Positions 27,412 through 36,423 of a stretch of DNA of 59,758 nucleotides are shown here, in pieces. The DNA lies in contig JAFMDF010000017.1 in the NCBI GenBank assembly GCA_017857395.1, positions 1 through 59,758 of the forward strand. The letters run 5' to 3'. Below the pieces are notes generated by a model that saw only the letters and a program-made list of their open reading frames with translations, made no database searches and was not told the origin of the DNA. The DNA comes from Bacteroidota bacterium. GTDB taxonomy: Bacteria; Bacteroidota; Bacteroidia; Chitinophagales; Saprospiraceae. The first letter of the stretch is position 1. The number at the start of each line of letters is the position of its first letter. Position numbers and translations under genes: made by a program.

Positions 27412-27503
27412 CGTATTTTTTATTGTTTATGCTAAAATAATTGTTATGTGTATTGCAATCGGGAAGCAAAGTAATGTTTATTCTGGAAAGTTAGACTGAA
27501 TAA

Positions 27504-27515
27504 TGACCTACATCA
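27504..27515. promoter_or_regulatory. Possible CRP/FNR-type dyad
   Basis: TGA-N6-TCA (TGACCTACATCA), with a related half-site TATATCATTTTTT near 27576-27587. It lies in the 382-bp gap between the methyltransferase and deaminase genes. The match is short. Confidence 0.25.
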
Positions 27516-27604
27516 TTTTAAAGGGTGATTAATATCCCTCTTTAGTCAATCGTATATCATCACCAAACATAATCTATATCATTTTTTAAACTTGAATTCG
27601 CCCG

Positions 27605-27612
27605 TAACTTTG
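27605..27612 (+). promoter_or_regulatory. Orphan plus-strand -7 element
   Basis: TAACTTTG matches TAnnTTTG. The only plus-strand frame after it (ATG near 27639) soon runs into the antisense of the deaminase gene, so no convincing gene is served. Confidence 0.35.
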
Positions 27613-27793
27613 TATTGTCAAAAGGAAAGAAACAAACGATGATAAAATATAAAAAATTGCAGACTGAGTTAAAGTTATCTATCTACATAATCCCTTGTCA
27701 GAAAGCTTTAAAAATATTTGGAAAGATTAAAGGTAGGATATTAGTTTTCAATTCTCAATTTTCAAAAAAGGCAATTGATTTACTAAAATTCAT

Positions 27794-28231
27794 TCAATCT
27801 ACTGTTAAGTATGGACTTAAATCCGCTGATACTTCCGCTTTCAAAACGCCAACAATCACTTTAATGTCTTTTGCTTCTAATATTTGGATGCCTGCTCCTC
27901 TATTCTTTGGGTGTGGGTCTATCATTCCAACATAGACAGATTTGACTTGTCTTTTGGCAATACTCTTAGCACAAGAAGGTGTTCTTCCGTAAAAAGAACA
28001 AGGTTCTAAAGTCACAAATAATTCTAAATCTGCAAGATGTGAAGGAACTTGTTTTAATGCCATTGCCTCCGCATGGTCGCTTCCTGGCTCATTTGTATGG
28101 CCTCGAGCAATAATTTTTCCGTCTTTTACAATAATGCAACCAACTGGCGGATTGGGATGGCAATGAGGTAAAGCCTTTCTTCCTTCCAATATCGCTTGGT
28201 ACATAAAATATTCAGCCGTTTGTTCCGTCAT
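27794..28231 (-). CDS. RibD-type pyrimidine deaminase, stand-alone
   Basis: 145 residues equal to the N-terminal half of RibD. Zinc site: DHAEAMAL (His and catalytic Glu) and TLEPCSFYGRTPSCAKSI (two Cys), with HPNPPVGCIIVKDGKIIARG upstream, all in family order. RibD deaminates 2,5-diamino-6-ribosylamino-pyrimidinone 5'-phosphate in riboflavin synthesis. The usual C-terminal reductase domain is missing and does not continue in any frame downstream, so the reductase must be encoded elsewhere or this is a paralogue with another substrate. ATG directly follows the TAA of the preceding membrane-protein gene (TAAATG), so the two are cotranscribed and probably translationally coupled. Confidence 0.85.
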   Translation of the reverse strand: MTEQTAEYFMYQAILEGRKALPHCHPNPPVGCIIVKDGKIIARGHTNEPGSDHAEAMALKQVPSHLADLELFVTLEPCSFYGRTPSCAKSIAKRQVKSVYVGMIDPHPKNRGAGIQILEAKDIKVIVGVLKAEVSADLSPYLTVD

Positions 28232-28684
28232 TTATTTTAAAATATGGTTTAAACGATGACTACTTATCGTCATCATAATTAATGGAATGACTAAGAAAAT
28301 CCGCATTCCCATATAAATAAACGGTATTAAACCGCCAAAGAATTCTAATAAAGCCCCTTTGCTAATTACCGAGCCTTGATGGAAACCAATTGTATAGCTT
28401 GGTATACCCAAAAATAGCCACTCGCCAAGAAGTAGTAGTAAATAAACAAAGATGAAACATAAATTTAACTGATGAGATTGCCAGTTGTTTAATTTAAAGC
28501 CAATAAAAAACAAAATAGCTATGATTAGATTAAGTCCTGCATGCGGGCTTGTCAAAATATCAGTTATTTTAGGGAAAGCAAAACAGCTAAATATACAAAA
28601 GTGCCCTAATCGTATGGCGTAGACTGTTTTAAGGTTTTCTTCAAATTTGTATTCAGCAATTTTTTTTGCAATAGACGTTTTCAT
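28232..28684 (-). CDS. Small four-helix membrane protein, unknown
   Basis: 150 residues with four hydrophobic segments (about residues 25-45, 50-68, 72-92 and 118-142) and short charged loops; the N-terminus KTSIAKKIAEYKFEENLK is cytoplasmic by the positive-inside rule. No motif recognised. Its stop codon abuts the start of the RibD-type deaminase gene, so it is cotranscribed with it; a link to flavin metabolism (for example transport of a precursor) is only a guess from position. Confidence 0.65.
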   Translation of the reverse strand: MKTSIAKKIAEYKFEENLKTVYAIRLGHFCIFSCFAFPKITDILTSPHAGLNLIIAILFFIGFKLNNWQSHQLNLCFIFVYLLLLLGEWLFLGIPSYTIGFHQGSVISKGALLEFFGGLIPFIYMGMRIFLVIPLIMMTISSHRLNHILK

Positions 28685-29236
28685 TTTTCTGGATTAATAA
28701 GTAACTTTATTACCTCACAAGTTACGTTTATTCTCATTATTTGGCTTTCTGTTTATCGAATAGTGGGACAATTTATAAGTCTTTGACAGATTAACCTAAT
28801 TGTTGCGATGTTACCATGTTGCCTTGTTGTCGATAAAACATGGCAACATGGTAACATCGCAACCTTAAATATTAGTTGTCAATCATTTATAAATCAAACC
28901 AATAGGTACATTCATTCGTCTAATTTCCTCATTACAACAAAAAGGAGTTAGCAACCAAAGTTACTAACTCCTCAAAATGCTGATAATGAAAATGACCGAA
29001 TTATTACTGAATAGTCATAATTCGTTGCTAGGATTTAACTAGCAGTTAATGCTGACAAAGAATCAACGTCAACGTCATTTTCTTTTATGTTTCTACTGCT
29101 TCATTTGGTAATGTCTCAAATCCGTTGATTTCTAATTTTCACGCAGCGCTTACAGAGTCCGCAGAGAAGTGGAATGTAAAGTTTTTTCTCTGCATACTTT
29201 GCGATATCTGCGTGCAATATCAACGCATTTAACCCA
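28685..29236. other. Intergenic region with one strong hairpin
   Basis: 552 bp with no supported ORF. It contains the 22-bp hairpin at 28802-28863 and, near 29140-29175, a CGCAGAG-type block whose words recur at 59321-59400. Confidence 0.55.
28802..28863. repeat. 22-bp perfect inverted repeat (GTTGCGATGTTACC type)
   Basis: Arms 28802-28823 and 28842-28863 are exact complements with an 18-base loop. The words GCGATGTT and CTTGTT recur in the hairpin at 31852-31919. It is about 370 bp from the nearest upstream gene end, so a terminator role is uncertain. Confidence 0.75.
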
Positions 29237-29983
29237 CTACCGTCTATCTAGTTCATCTAAACCATAAGTTTCAATAATACTAACTAAATGACTAGCTAAA
29301 TCATCCATTTTATTTCCGTAACCTAGTCGCTCCAATCCCTTTGCCCAAGCTTTGTAATCTGTGCTTTCCAAAGTGGTTAATTGACCGAACTTACCACTTG
29401 TTAAATAAGTACTGTGGTCTCTAAAACTAGTCCATGCATTTTCATAATGCCGATAGCAAGTATTTTGATATGCTCCTGAATCTCCTTCCCAACCTAAAGA
29501 ACAAGTCAAAGCAAAATGATTATTACCTTGTTTCGCTATATCTCTTTGTCCACCCTGACTTTGTAATAAGCCACATGCCAAAATAATAGAGGATGGAATA
29601 CCATATTTTCTTCTTTCATTAATCACTACTCTGGCAAAACGTTTTAAATAATCATGCTTCATTTTGTCATCTACCTTTGCTAAATTATCCATTAGGCTGA
29701 CTTTCGTAGAACCGCTAAATGGATAAGGCATTTCAAATTTGTCTAAAATTTTTGTGAATTCTTTCTTTCTTTCCGTAAATATTTCTTTTTTTGGGGCAGC
29801 TTGAAATTGTTGATTTTCAGGACTCATTTCTCTTGACTCACTTTCTACGGGTGAATTAAGATTAATGCTAAATCGAAAATCTTTTTGTATAAACAAATAC
29901 AAAACAACAGACATCAAGGCTATTTTAAACCAATGTTGTTGAAGGTAGGCCAAAATGATTGACCCTTTGGCACTCTGTTTCAT
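29237..29983 (-). CDS. Glucosaminidase-fold (FlgJ-like) protein lacking the catalytic Glu
   Basis: 248 residues. N-terminal transmembrane helix (about 17-33), a linker, then a glucosaminidase-type domain from about residue 108: FARVVINERRKYGIPSSIIL, NNHFALTC, GWEGDSG, CYRHYENAWTSFRDHSTYLT, YKAWAKGLERLGYG and a C-terminal helix. In active members the helix after IPSSIILA reads (Q)xxLES..G with Glu as general acid; here it reads LACGLLQSQGG, with Gln141 (codon CAA) at that place. This predicts loss of peptidoglycan cleavage and a binding or scaffolding role, unless another residue substitutes. The fold is otherwise well kept. Anchored in the inner membrane facing the wall. Own minus-strand unit. 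Confidence 0.85.
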   Translation of the reverse strand: MKQSAKGSIILAYLQQHWFKIALMSVVLYLFIQKDFRFSINLNSPVESESREMSPENQQFQAAPKKEIFTERKKEFTKILDKFEMPYPFSGSTKVSLMDNLAKVDDKMKHDYLKRFARVVINERRKYGIPSSIILACGLLQSQGGQRDIAKQGNNHFALTCSLGWEGDSGAYQNTCYRHYENAWTSFRDHSTYLTSGKFGQLTTLESTDYKAWAKGLERLGYGNKMDDLASHLVSIIETYGLDELDRR

Positions 29984-30371
29984 CGCACATTTTTTTTACT
30001 ACTTTCTTGTATAATGAATTTCACTCTAGGTATTATTTTGTTTTATATAAATAAACAAAATATCTAATTGATTACTAAAAGTTTATAAATAAGGTGGTAA
30101 ATCTTTTCTTTTAAACTCTTGATTTTCAATATTTTAAAACAATATTCAAATTCAAAAAAGTAGTTGTTTACTATTATTTATTCTCAGATGATACAAATTT
30201 AAAACAAAAAGTTTGTAAATTCAAATAATTTTAAAACAATTTAAACATATTTATTTTGCATATAATTAAAGGCAATAAAATATATTTTTTTGATTATTAA
30301 AACAACTTAATAACCAAAAAAATTATATTTTCACTGATTTTAGACGCCTTTATATCAATCAATCACACCTA
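29984..30371. other. AT-rich divergent promoter region
   Basis: 388 bp between the glucosaminidase-fold gene (minus) and xylB (plus). Very AT-rich with A- and T-runs. No ORF, repeat or clear TAnnTTTG was found. Confidence 0.5.
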
Positions 30372-31850
30372 ATGTATTTTATCGGATATGATGTTGGCAG
30401 TTCATCCTTAAAAGCTGCTTTATTAGATGGGAAAACAGGAAAAACCATTACTGCTGCCCAATACCCAGACCAAGAAATGCCTATGCAAGCCCAACAAGCA
30501 GGCTGGGCAGAACAAGATCCTGCAATGTGGTGGGAAGCTTGTAAAAAAGCTACTGCTCGCTTATTAAAAAAAGCGGCCATTGATACTAAAAAAATTAAAG
30601 GGATAGGCATTTCCTATCAGATGCATGGCTTAGTAGTTATTGACAAAAAAGGAGCAGTTTTGCGACCTTCCATTATTTGGTGCGACAGTCGGGCTGTTCC
30701 CATTGGTAATCAAGCTTTTGAAGATTTGGGCGGCAAGAAATGTTTGTCTCGATTATTAAATTCACCTGGCAATTTTACTGCTTCCAAATTGAAATGGGTT
30801 AAAGAAAATGAACCCGAATTATTTGAACAAGTAGATAAATTTCTATTACCTGGCGATTATTTAAATTATAAATTAACAGGAGAAAAAAACACCACCATTT
30901 CAGGTCTATCCGAAGGCATGTTTTGGGATTTCAAAAAAAACCAAGTTGCTAATTTTTTAATGAAACACTATGGCTTTAATAATAAATTAGTCCCTGAAAT
31001 CGTCCCTACTTTTTCTATCCAAGGAAACTTAAGTGCAACTGCTGCCAAAGAAATCGGTTTACCCAAAGGTATCAAAATCTGTTATAGAGCAGGCGACCAA
31101 CCTAATAATGCCTTATCGCTCAATGTATTAAATGCAGGGGAAGTTGCGGCTACTGCTGGCACCTCAGGCGTTGTTTACGGCGTTAGTGACCAAGTAAAAT
31201 ATGACCCCGAATCTAGAGTCAATACCTTTGCGCACGTTAACCACACCACCGAATTAAACCGATTGGGTATTTTATTATGCATTAATGGAACAGGTATTTC
31301 TAATGCTTGGTTAAAACGAACTTTAGGAAAATATGATTATCCTGAAATGAATGAATTAGCAGCAAAAGTACCTGTTGGTTCAGATGGTTTATTAATGCTG
31401 CCTTTTGGTAATGGTGCAGAAAGAATGCTTTGTAATAGTGACCCTGGTGCTCAACTGGTCAATTTGAATTTTAATCGACATAACGAAGGTCACCTTTGTC
31501 GGGCGGTACAAGAAGGTATTGTTTTTTCTTTCCAGTATGGTTTAGAGATTATGGGCAAAATGGGCTTAAAACCTAAAGTCATGCGGGCAGGAAATGCTAA
31601 TTTATTCCTCAGTCCCTTATTCCGTCAACTACTAGCCAATACTTCTGGGATTCCTATCGAATTATATAATACGGATGGTGCAACGGGAGCAGCGATTGGG
31701 GCTGCTATTGGCTATGGCGCTACTGATTTTGAACATGCTTTTAAGGGATTGTCCGTCATAGAAACAACCACTCCAGAAAAAGGAAGTGATGCTTATTGTG
31801 AAGCTTATGGAAAGTGGTTAGCAGCTTTGGATAAGTCGATGAAAGTTTAA
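30372..31850 (+). CDS. xylB: Xylulokinase
   Basis: 492 residues, FGGY carbohydrate kinase. It phosphorylates D-xylulose to xylulose 5-phosphate for the pentose phosphate pathway. The N-terminal phosphate-binding loop is YDVGSSSLKAALLD. QAGWAEQDPAMWWEA and GIGISYQMHGLVVID are FGGY landmarks, and the region IICYRAGDQPNNALS-like (here KICYRAGDQPNNALS) holds the catalytic Asp. ATAGTSGVVYG is the adenosine-side glycine loop, and DGATGAAIGAAIGYG closes the C-terminal domain. Followed after 245 bp by xylA, with an inverted repeat between them, so the pair may be transcribed separately or with attenuation. No xylose transporter or XylR is in the window. Confidence 0.95.
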   Translation: MYFIGYDVGSSSLKAALLDGKTGKTITAAQYPDQEMPMQAQQAGWAEQDPAMWWEACKKATARLLKKAAIDTKKIKGIGISYQMHGLVVIDKKGAVLRPSIIWCDSRAVPIGNQAFEDLGGKKCLSRLLNSPGNFTASKLKWVKENEPELFEQVDKFLLPGDYLNYKLTGEKNTTISGLSEGMFWDFKKNQVANFLMKHYGFNNKLVPEIVPTFSIQGNLSATAAKEIGLPKGIKICYRAGDQPNNALSLNVLNAGEVAATAGTSGVVYGVSDQVKYDPESRVNTFAHVNHTTELNRLGILLCINGTGISNAWLKRTLGKYDYPEMNELAAKVPVGSDGLLMLPFGNGAERMLCNSDPGAQLVNLNFNRHNEGHLCRAVQEGIVFSFQYGLEIMGKMGLKPKVMRAGNANLFLSPLFRQLLANTSGIPIELYNTDGATGAAIGAAIGYGATDFEHAFKGLSVIETTTPEKGSDAYCEAYGKWLAALDKSMKV

Positions 31851-31851
31851 T

Positions 31852-31919
31852 TTGCGATGTTGCCTTGTTACCTTGTTACCTTGTTGAGGATAGAACATGG
31901 CAACAAGGCAACATCGCAA
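31852..31919. repeat. Inverted repeat between xylB and xylA
   Basis: 21-bp arms (31852-31872; 31899-31919) with one A/G mismatch. It begins right after the xylB stop and shares words (TTGCGATGTTGCC, GTTACC) with the hairpin at 28802-28863. No T-run, so efficiency as terminator is uncertain. Confidence 0.7.
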
Positions 31920-32095
31920 CAGAAGTAATGCAAAATCTATAAGATTCAATCCTTGTACTTCTCCTAAAATAATACTATAAAACTGACAACTAATACTATT
32001 CTGCTATAAAATATATTTTTAAAACCTTAGCCTGTATATTCGTGCTTAGTATTAAAATTCCTAGTATTTAAGCAGAATATATAAAATTTCACAAA

Positions 32096-33424
32096 ATGAA
32101 TCTAACCTACGGTGCAAAACAGTACTTCCCTGCCATCGGTAAAATTGAGTACGAAGGCCCTAAAACGAAAAATCCCCTAGCTTTTCGCTATTATGACGAA
32201 AATAAACAAGTAGGTGGTAAAACCATGAAAGAACATCTTCGATTTGCTGCGGCTTATTGGCATTCTTTTAATGGTGGAGGTAGTGACCCTTTTGGCTCGG
32301 ATACACGTCCTATGCCCTGGATGGATGCTAAAGACCCTGTGTCTTCTGCTAAGCAAAAAATGGATGCAGCTTTTGAATTTATCACCAAAATGAGCATTCC
32401 ATACTACTGTTTTCACGATGTCGATTTGGTAGATGAAGCAGATTCTATTATTGAAACAGAAAAACGCTTACAAACCATTATAGATTATGCGGCGGAAAAG
32501 CAAATGGATTCTGGGGTAAAATTATTATGGGGAACAGCGAATTTATTTTCGCATCCACGTTATATGAACGGTGCTTCTACTAATCCTGATTTTCAAGTAG
32601 TGGCTTACGCTGCCACACAAGTAAAGAATGCGATAGATGCAACGATTGCCTTAGGTGGTGAAAATTATGTTTTTTGGGGAGGACGAGAAGGTTATATGTC
32701 GCTCTTGAATACCAACATGAAACGAGAAGTAGAGCACATGGCTCGTTTTATGACGATGGCGAGAGATTATGGTCGAAAGAATGGTTTTACAGGAACTTTC
32801 TTAATTGAGCCTAAACCCATGGAACCTTCTAAGCATCAGTACGATTTTGATTGTGCTACGGTCTTAAATTTCCTTAGAGAATTTGATTTATTAGGTGATT
32901 TTCAAATTAATATTGAAGTCAATCACGCTACTTTAGCGAGTCATACTTTCCAACATGAAATCCAAGTAGCCGCAGATGCAGGCGCTTTAGGTAGTTTGGA
33001 TGCCAACCGAGGAGATTATCAAAATGGTTGGGATACCGACCAATTCCCGATGAATTTGTATGAGTTAACCCAATCGATGTTGGTCTTCTTAGAAGCAGGT
33101 GGCTTAAAAACGGGCGGTATTAATTTTGATGCAAAGGTGCGTAGAAATTCTACTGATTTAGATGATTTATTCATAGCGCATATTGGAGGAATGGACGCTT
33201 TTGCAAGAGCTTTATTGATTGCGAATAATATCTTAGAAGATTCTCCTTATAAAAAATTGAGAACCGATAGATATAGTTCTTTTGATACTGGTTCTGGTCG
33301 AGACTTTGAAAAAGGTTTATTAAAATTATCAGATTTACGAAATATAGCCCTAAATATTGGGGAACCACGACAAATCAGTGGTAAACAAGAATACTACGAA
33401 ATGATTATCAATCAGTATATTTAG
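32096..33424 (+). CDS. xylA: Xylose isomerase, class II
   Basis: 442 residues, the class II length. Interconverts D-xylose and D-xylulose. Visible active-site blocks are [12 protein letters not shown] (catalytic His and Asp), [28 protein letters not shown] (metal Glu and Lys), [15 protein letters not shown] and [20 protein letters not shown] (metal-binding Asp residues). All metal ligands expected for the family seem present. Cytoplasmic tetramer. With xylB it makes a minimal xylose catabolic pair. Its order (kinase first) differs from the common xylA-xylB order. The ATG at 32096 is supported by the family N-terminus ([20 protein letters not shown]). Confidence 0.97.
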   Translation: MNLTYGAKQYFPAIGKIEYEGPKTKNPLAFRYYDENKQVGGKTMKEHLRFAAAYWHSFNGGGSDPFGSDTRPMPWMDAKDPVSSAKQKMDAAFEFITKMSIPYYCFHDVDLVDEADSIIETEKRLQTIIDYAAEKQMDSGVKLLWGTANLFSHPRYMNGASTNPDFQVVAYAATQVKNAIDATIALGGENYVFWGGREGYMSLLNTNMKREVEHMARFMTMARDYGRKNGFTGTFLIEPKPMEPSKHQYDFDCATVLNFLREFDLLGDFQINIEVNHATLASHTFQHEIQVAADAGALGSLDANRGDYQNGWDTDQFPMNLYELTQSMLVFLEAGGLKTGGINFDAKVRRNSTDLDDLFIAHIGGMDAFARALLIANNILEDSPYKKLRTDRYSSFDTGSGRDFEKGLLKLSDLRNIALNIGEPRQISGKQEYYEMIINQYI

Positions 33425-33562
33425 TTTAGCCATTTCGACTGATTCGGGTTGCGAATTTTTTAAAATAAGATAAGGTAAGCGTGAACATTTTTAAATTCAA
33501 ATTATTTTTGTTTAAATACCTTCTTAATTTACTACTCATTAATCATTCGCAACCCGATATTT

Positions 33563-34570
33563 ATGTACATTAAAAGAAATATTCGCTGGAGCATTGTTCT
33601 TCGCTTTGCTTGGAAGAATTTATTATTCTTCACTTTTTGGGCAACGCTAGTTGTTTGGGCTAACCACCATTTTGAACACCACGAGTCCAGTATTGCTATT
33701 CCTTTCCTGCCACTTAGTACCATTGGTATTGCCGTTGCTTTTTACATAGGCTTTAAAAATAATGCTGCTTACGACCGTTTCTGGGAAGCTCGAAAAATTT
33801 GGGGTGGTATCGTCAATTATAGCAGAACTTGGGGCAATCAAGTAATGAATTTTGTTTCTAACAAATCTATTTCTACAACTGAATTGGCTGCTATTAGAGA
33901 AAAAATGATTTATCGGCATATTGCTTGGTTAAATGCGCTTCGGTTACAACTCAGGAAACCTTCCTCTTTTAGTATTCAACATAAAGGAAGTGTAAAATCT
34001 TTAAAAAAAGGAAGCCCTGAACGCAAACATTGGGATGAAGAAGTTGGTAGCCTACTTTGCAAAACAGATTATGATTATTTAATAGAACGCAAAAATACCG
34101 CTACCCATCTAGTTAAATTACAGGGCGATGATTTAAGAATGTTGAATGAAGAAAAAGACTTGGTGAATGATTTTCGGCATGTAGAAATGATGCGTATTCT
34201 AGAAGAATTTTATAACCTTCAAGGTAAATGTGAACGTATTAAAAACACCCCTTTTCCTCGCCAATATGCTTATTTTAGTAAGGTGTTTGTTTGGATTTTT
34301 ATTCTCTTATTGCCTTTCGGATTAGTGGGGGAATTTGCAAAAATGGGCCATCAAATGGCTTTCTTGACCGTTCCTTTTTCCGTCTTAGTTTCTTGGGTTT
34401 TTATAACGATGGAAATAGTTGGTGATAATAGTGAAGACCCTTTTGAAAATTTCATCAATGATGTTCCAATGACCGCCCTATGTCGAACTATAGAAATTGA
34501 TTTACGAGAAATGCTATGTGAAACAGATTTACCGCCTAAAATAATGCCCGAAATGGATATTTTGATGTAA
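33563..34570 (+). CDS. Bestrophin-family anion channel
   Basis: 335 residues, prokaryotic bestrophin/RFP-TM (UPF0187) family. Starts MYIKRNIRWSIVLRFAW. The first transmembrane helix follows, then FLPLSTIGIAVAFYIGFKNNAAYDRFWEARKIWGGIVNYSRTW cut into the family landmarks IGFKNNAAYDRFWEAR and WGGIVNYSR. A second helix pair lies at about residues 235-285, and DPFENFINDVPMTALCRTIEIDLRE is the family C-terminal landmark. These form pentameric channels for anions or cations. An insertion (about residues 130-200) of charged sequence is longer than in the smallest members. Monocistronic on the plus strand. Confidence 0.9.
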   Translation: MYIKRNIRWSIVLRFAWKNLLFFTFWATLVVWANHHFEHHESSIAIPFLPLSTIGIAVAFYIGFKNNAAYDRFWEARKIWGGIVNYSRTWGNQVMNFVSNKSISTTELAAIREKMIYRHIAWLNALRLQLRKPSSFSIQHKGSVKSLKKGSPERKHWDEEVGSLLCKTDYDYLIERKNTATHLVKLQGDDLRMLNEEKDLVNDFRHVEMMRILEEFYNLQGKCERIKNTPFPRQYAYFSKVFVWIFILLLPFGLVGEFAKMGHQMAFLTVPFSVLVSWVFITMEIVGDNSEDPFENFINDVPMTALCRTIEIDLREMLCETDLPPKIMPEMDILM

Positions 34571-34636
34571 GCCCCCTCAATGTGGAATCTTTTTAGCAAC
34601 TTTGTAGTTAAGTAAATCATTTGGATGTTTAATTAA

Positions 34637-34715
34637 GAGCTTGTTGAAAATTTATCCTTTGGGCTAAAAAAGATGTATTTTTTATCTCCAAAAACAAACT
34701 CCCAACAAGCTCTAA
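34637..34715. repeat. AGAGCTTGTTG inverted repeat before hflX
   Basis: Arms AGAGCTTGTTG near 34637 and its complement CAACAAGCTCT ending near 34714, about 55 bases apart, ending about 20 bp upstream of the hflX ATG. No ORF inside. It may be a short insertion-type repeat or the bestrophin terminator. Confidence 0.5.
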
Positions 34716-34736
34716 GTAACGGTGAAATAATAAAGT

Positions 34737-36005
34737 ATGAAAAATCAAAGTAGGGATTCGTTGAGGAAAAAGAAATCAACTAATAATCAAGAAAATTATA
34801 ATTGGAATCTAGGAGATCAAAAAGGTAAAGGCTTAAAAAAAGTAAAGGAGTATGCGATTTTAGTTGGGGTTATTCATGGAATGGATACAGAAGAAAGAGT
34901 AAAAGAGTATATGGATGAGTTAGAATTTCTAGCGATGACAGCTGGTGCTATAACCATCAAGCGATTTACACAAAGATTAAACAATCCAGATCGACGAACA
35001 TTTGTGGGGAAAGGTAAATTGGAAGAAATCTTAGCATATGTCGAAAGCCATGAAGAAATCACCATGGTTATTTTCGACGATGATTTGACCGGCAAACAAG
35101 TTGGTATTTTGGAGGAATTTTTGAAGGTAAAAATCATTGATAGAAGCACTTTAATCCTCGATATTTTTGCTAATCGGGCACAAACCTCGCAGGCTAAAAC
35201 GCAAGTAGAATTGGCTCAGATGCAGTATCTTTTGCCTCGACTACGTGGTCTTTGGACACACTTAGAAAGACAAAGAGGTGGTATTGGTATGAGAGGACCT
35301 GGTGAAAAAGAAATTGAAACGGATAGGCGGATCATTAGAGATAAGATTTCTAAATTGAAGGACAAACTAAAAGTGATTGACCAACAAAATACCACTCGTC
35401 GTAAGACTAGAGGTCAAATGATTCGAGTAGCTCTAGTGGGTTATACCAATGTTGGCAAATCTACTATCATGAATTTATTGAGTAAATCAGAAGTATTTGC
35501 AGAAAATAAACTCTTTGCTACGTTAGATACGACGGTTAGAAAAGTGGTTTTTGATACGATGCCTTTTTTAATGTCTGATACCGTAGGTTTTATTAGAAAA
35601 CTACCGCATCATTTAGTCGAAAGTTTTAAGTCTACTTTGGATGAAGTGAAAGAAAGTGATATTCTCCTACACGTGGTAGACGTTGCACACCCACAATATG
35701 AAGACCAAATTAATACCGTCCAGAAAACATTAAAGGATTTGGACGCGATTAACAAACCTATCTTATTTGTTTTCAATAAAATGGATTTATATCGAGAAAA
35801 GAATTTTGATGATTTTCTAGAAGAAGAAACCAAAGAAGAAATAATGGTAGAATTGACCGAAAATCTACGAAAAAATCATGCGGGGGATCACGTTTTTATT
35901 TCTGCTATCAAAAAAGAAAACATTGATATCCTCAGGCAAAAAATCACAAAATTAGTAAAGGAACAATATGTCATTCGATACCCTTATCAGGCTAAGAAAT
36001 GGTAA
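34737..36005 (+). CDS. hflX: Ribosome-splitting GTPase HflX
   Basis: 422 residues. The N-terminal HflX subdomain (residues about 40-200) has the landmarks LEFLAMTAGA, RTFVGKGKLEEI, LTGKQVGILEEFL and ILDIFANRAQTSQAKTQVELAQ; the linker carries GPGEKEIETDRR. The G domain has GYTNVGKSTIMNLL (P-loop), DTVGFIRKLP (G3) and NKMDL (G4). HflX binds ribosomes and splits stalled 70S under stress. N-terminal 30 residues are basic and extra. Plus strand, after the bestrophin gene with 166 bp between, where an inverted repeat sits. Confidence 0.96.
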   Translation: MKNQSRDSLRKKKSTNNQENYNWNLGDQKGKGLKKVKEYAILVGVIHGMDTEERVKEYMDELEFLAMTAGAITIKRFTQRLNNPDRRTFVGKGKLEEILAYVESHEEITMVIFDDDLTGKQVGILEEFLKVKIIDRSTLILDIFANRAQTSQAKTQVELAQMQYLLPRLRGLWTHLERQRGGIGMRGPGEKEIETDRRIIRDKISKLKDKLKVIDQQNTTRRKTRGQMIRVALVGYTNVGKSTIMNLLSKSEVFAENKLFATLDTTVRKVVFDTMPFLMSDTVGFIRKLPHHLVESFKSTLDEVKESDILLHVVDVAHPQYEDQINTVQKTLKDLDAINKPILFVFNKMDLYREKNFDDFLEEETKEEIMVELTENLRKNHAGDHVFISAIKKENIDILRQKITKLVKEQYVIRYPYQAKKW

Positions 36006-36423
36006 TTGCTAGTATAATATATACTACATTCAAAGAAAATTTGAGGTTGCTAACATCAAGGTTAACAGCCTCAACTACCACCCAAATAAGCTTTTTTACT
36101 TCCTTCTTGATAAAAAAATTATTCTATTTTAATTAAAAAAATGTGTTAATAATTCGCACACGCCTTTCCTTTTTTTAAGAAATATCGTATTTTGCTCCAA
36201 CAACCTACTAAATTCTCTCAAATACCGATTAGTAATTCACTAATTTAGACCACCGCACCTAATACACTTATTCTAAACAAGTAACTCACAAATCTAACTT
36301 TATGGGCTTTTTTGCTCATAATAAGCCTGTACACACTATATACTCATACCATCACATTTTACCAAGAAAACACAAAAAAACATTAAGTATCAACATCGAC
36401 TTAGCAAGAGAAAACTAAAAACA
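36006..36423. other. Intergenic region with a weak hairpin
   Basis: 418 bp. A stem GAGGTTGCTAAC (36043-36054) / GTTAACAGCCTC (36061-36072) has two transition mismatches and no T-run, a possible hflX terminator. No gene seen in the rest. Confidence 0.45.

Noticed and set aside
27615-27935. Plus-strand 106-codon frame after the TAACTTTG element
   Set aside because: Its second half is exactly antisense to the well-supported RibD-type deaminase, and the composition there is a shadow. The first 50 codons show no recognisable motif.
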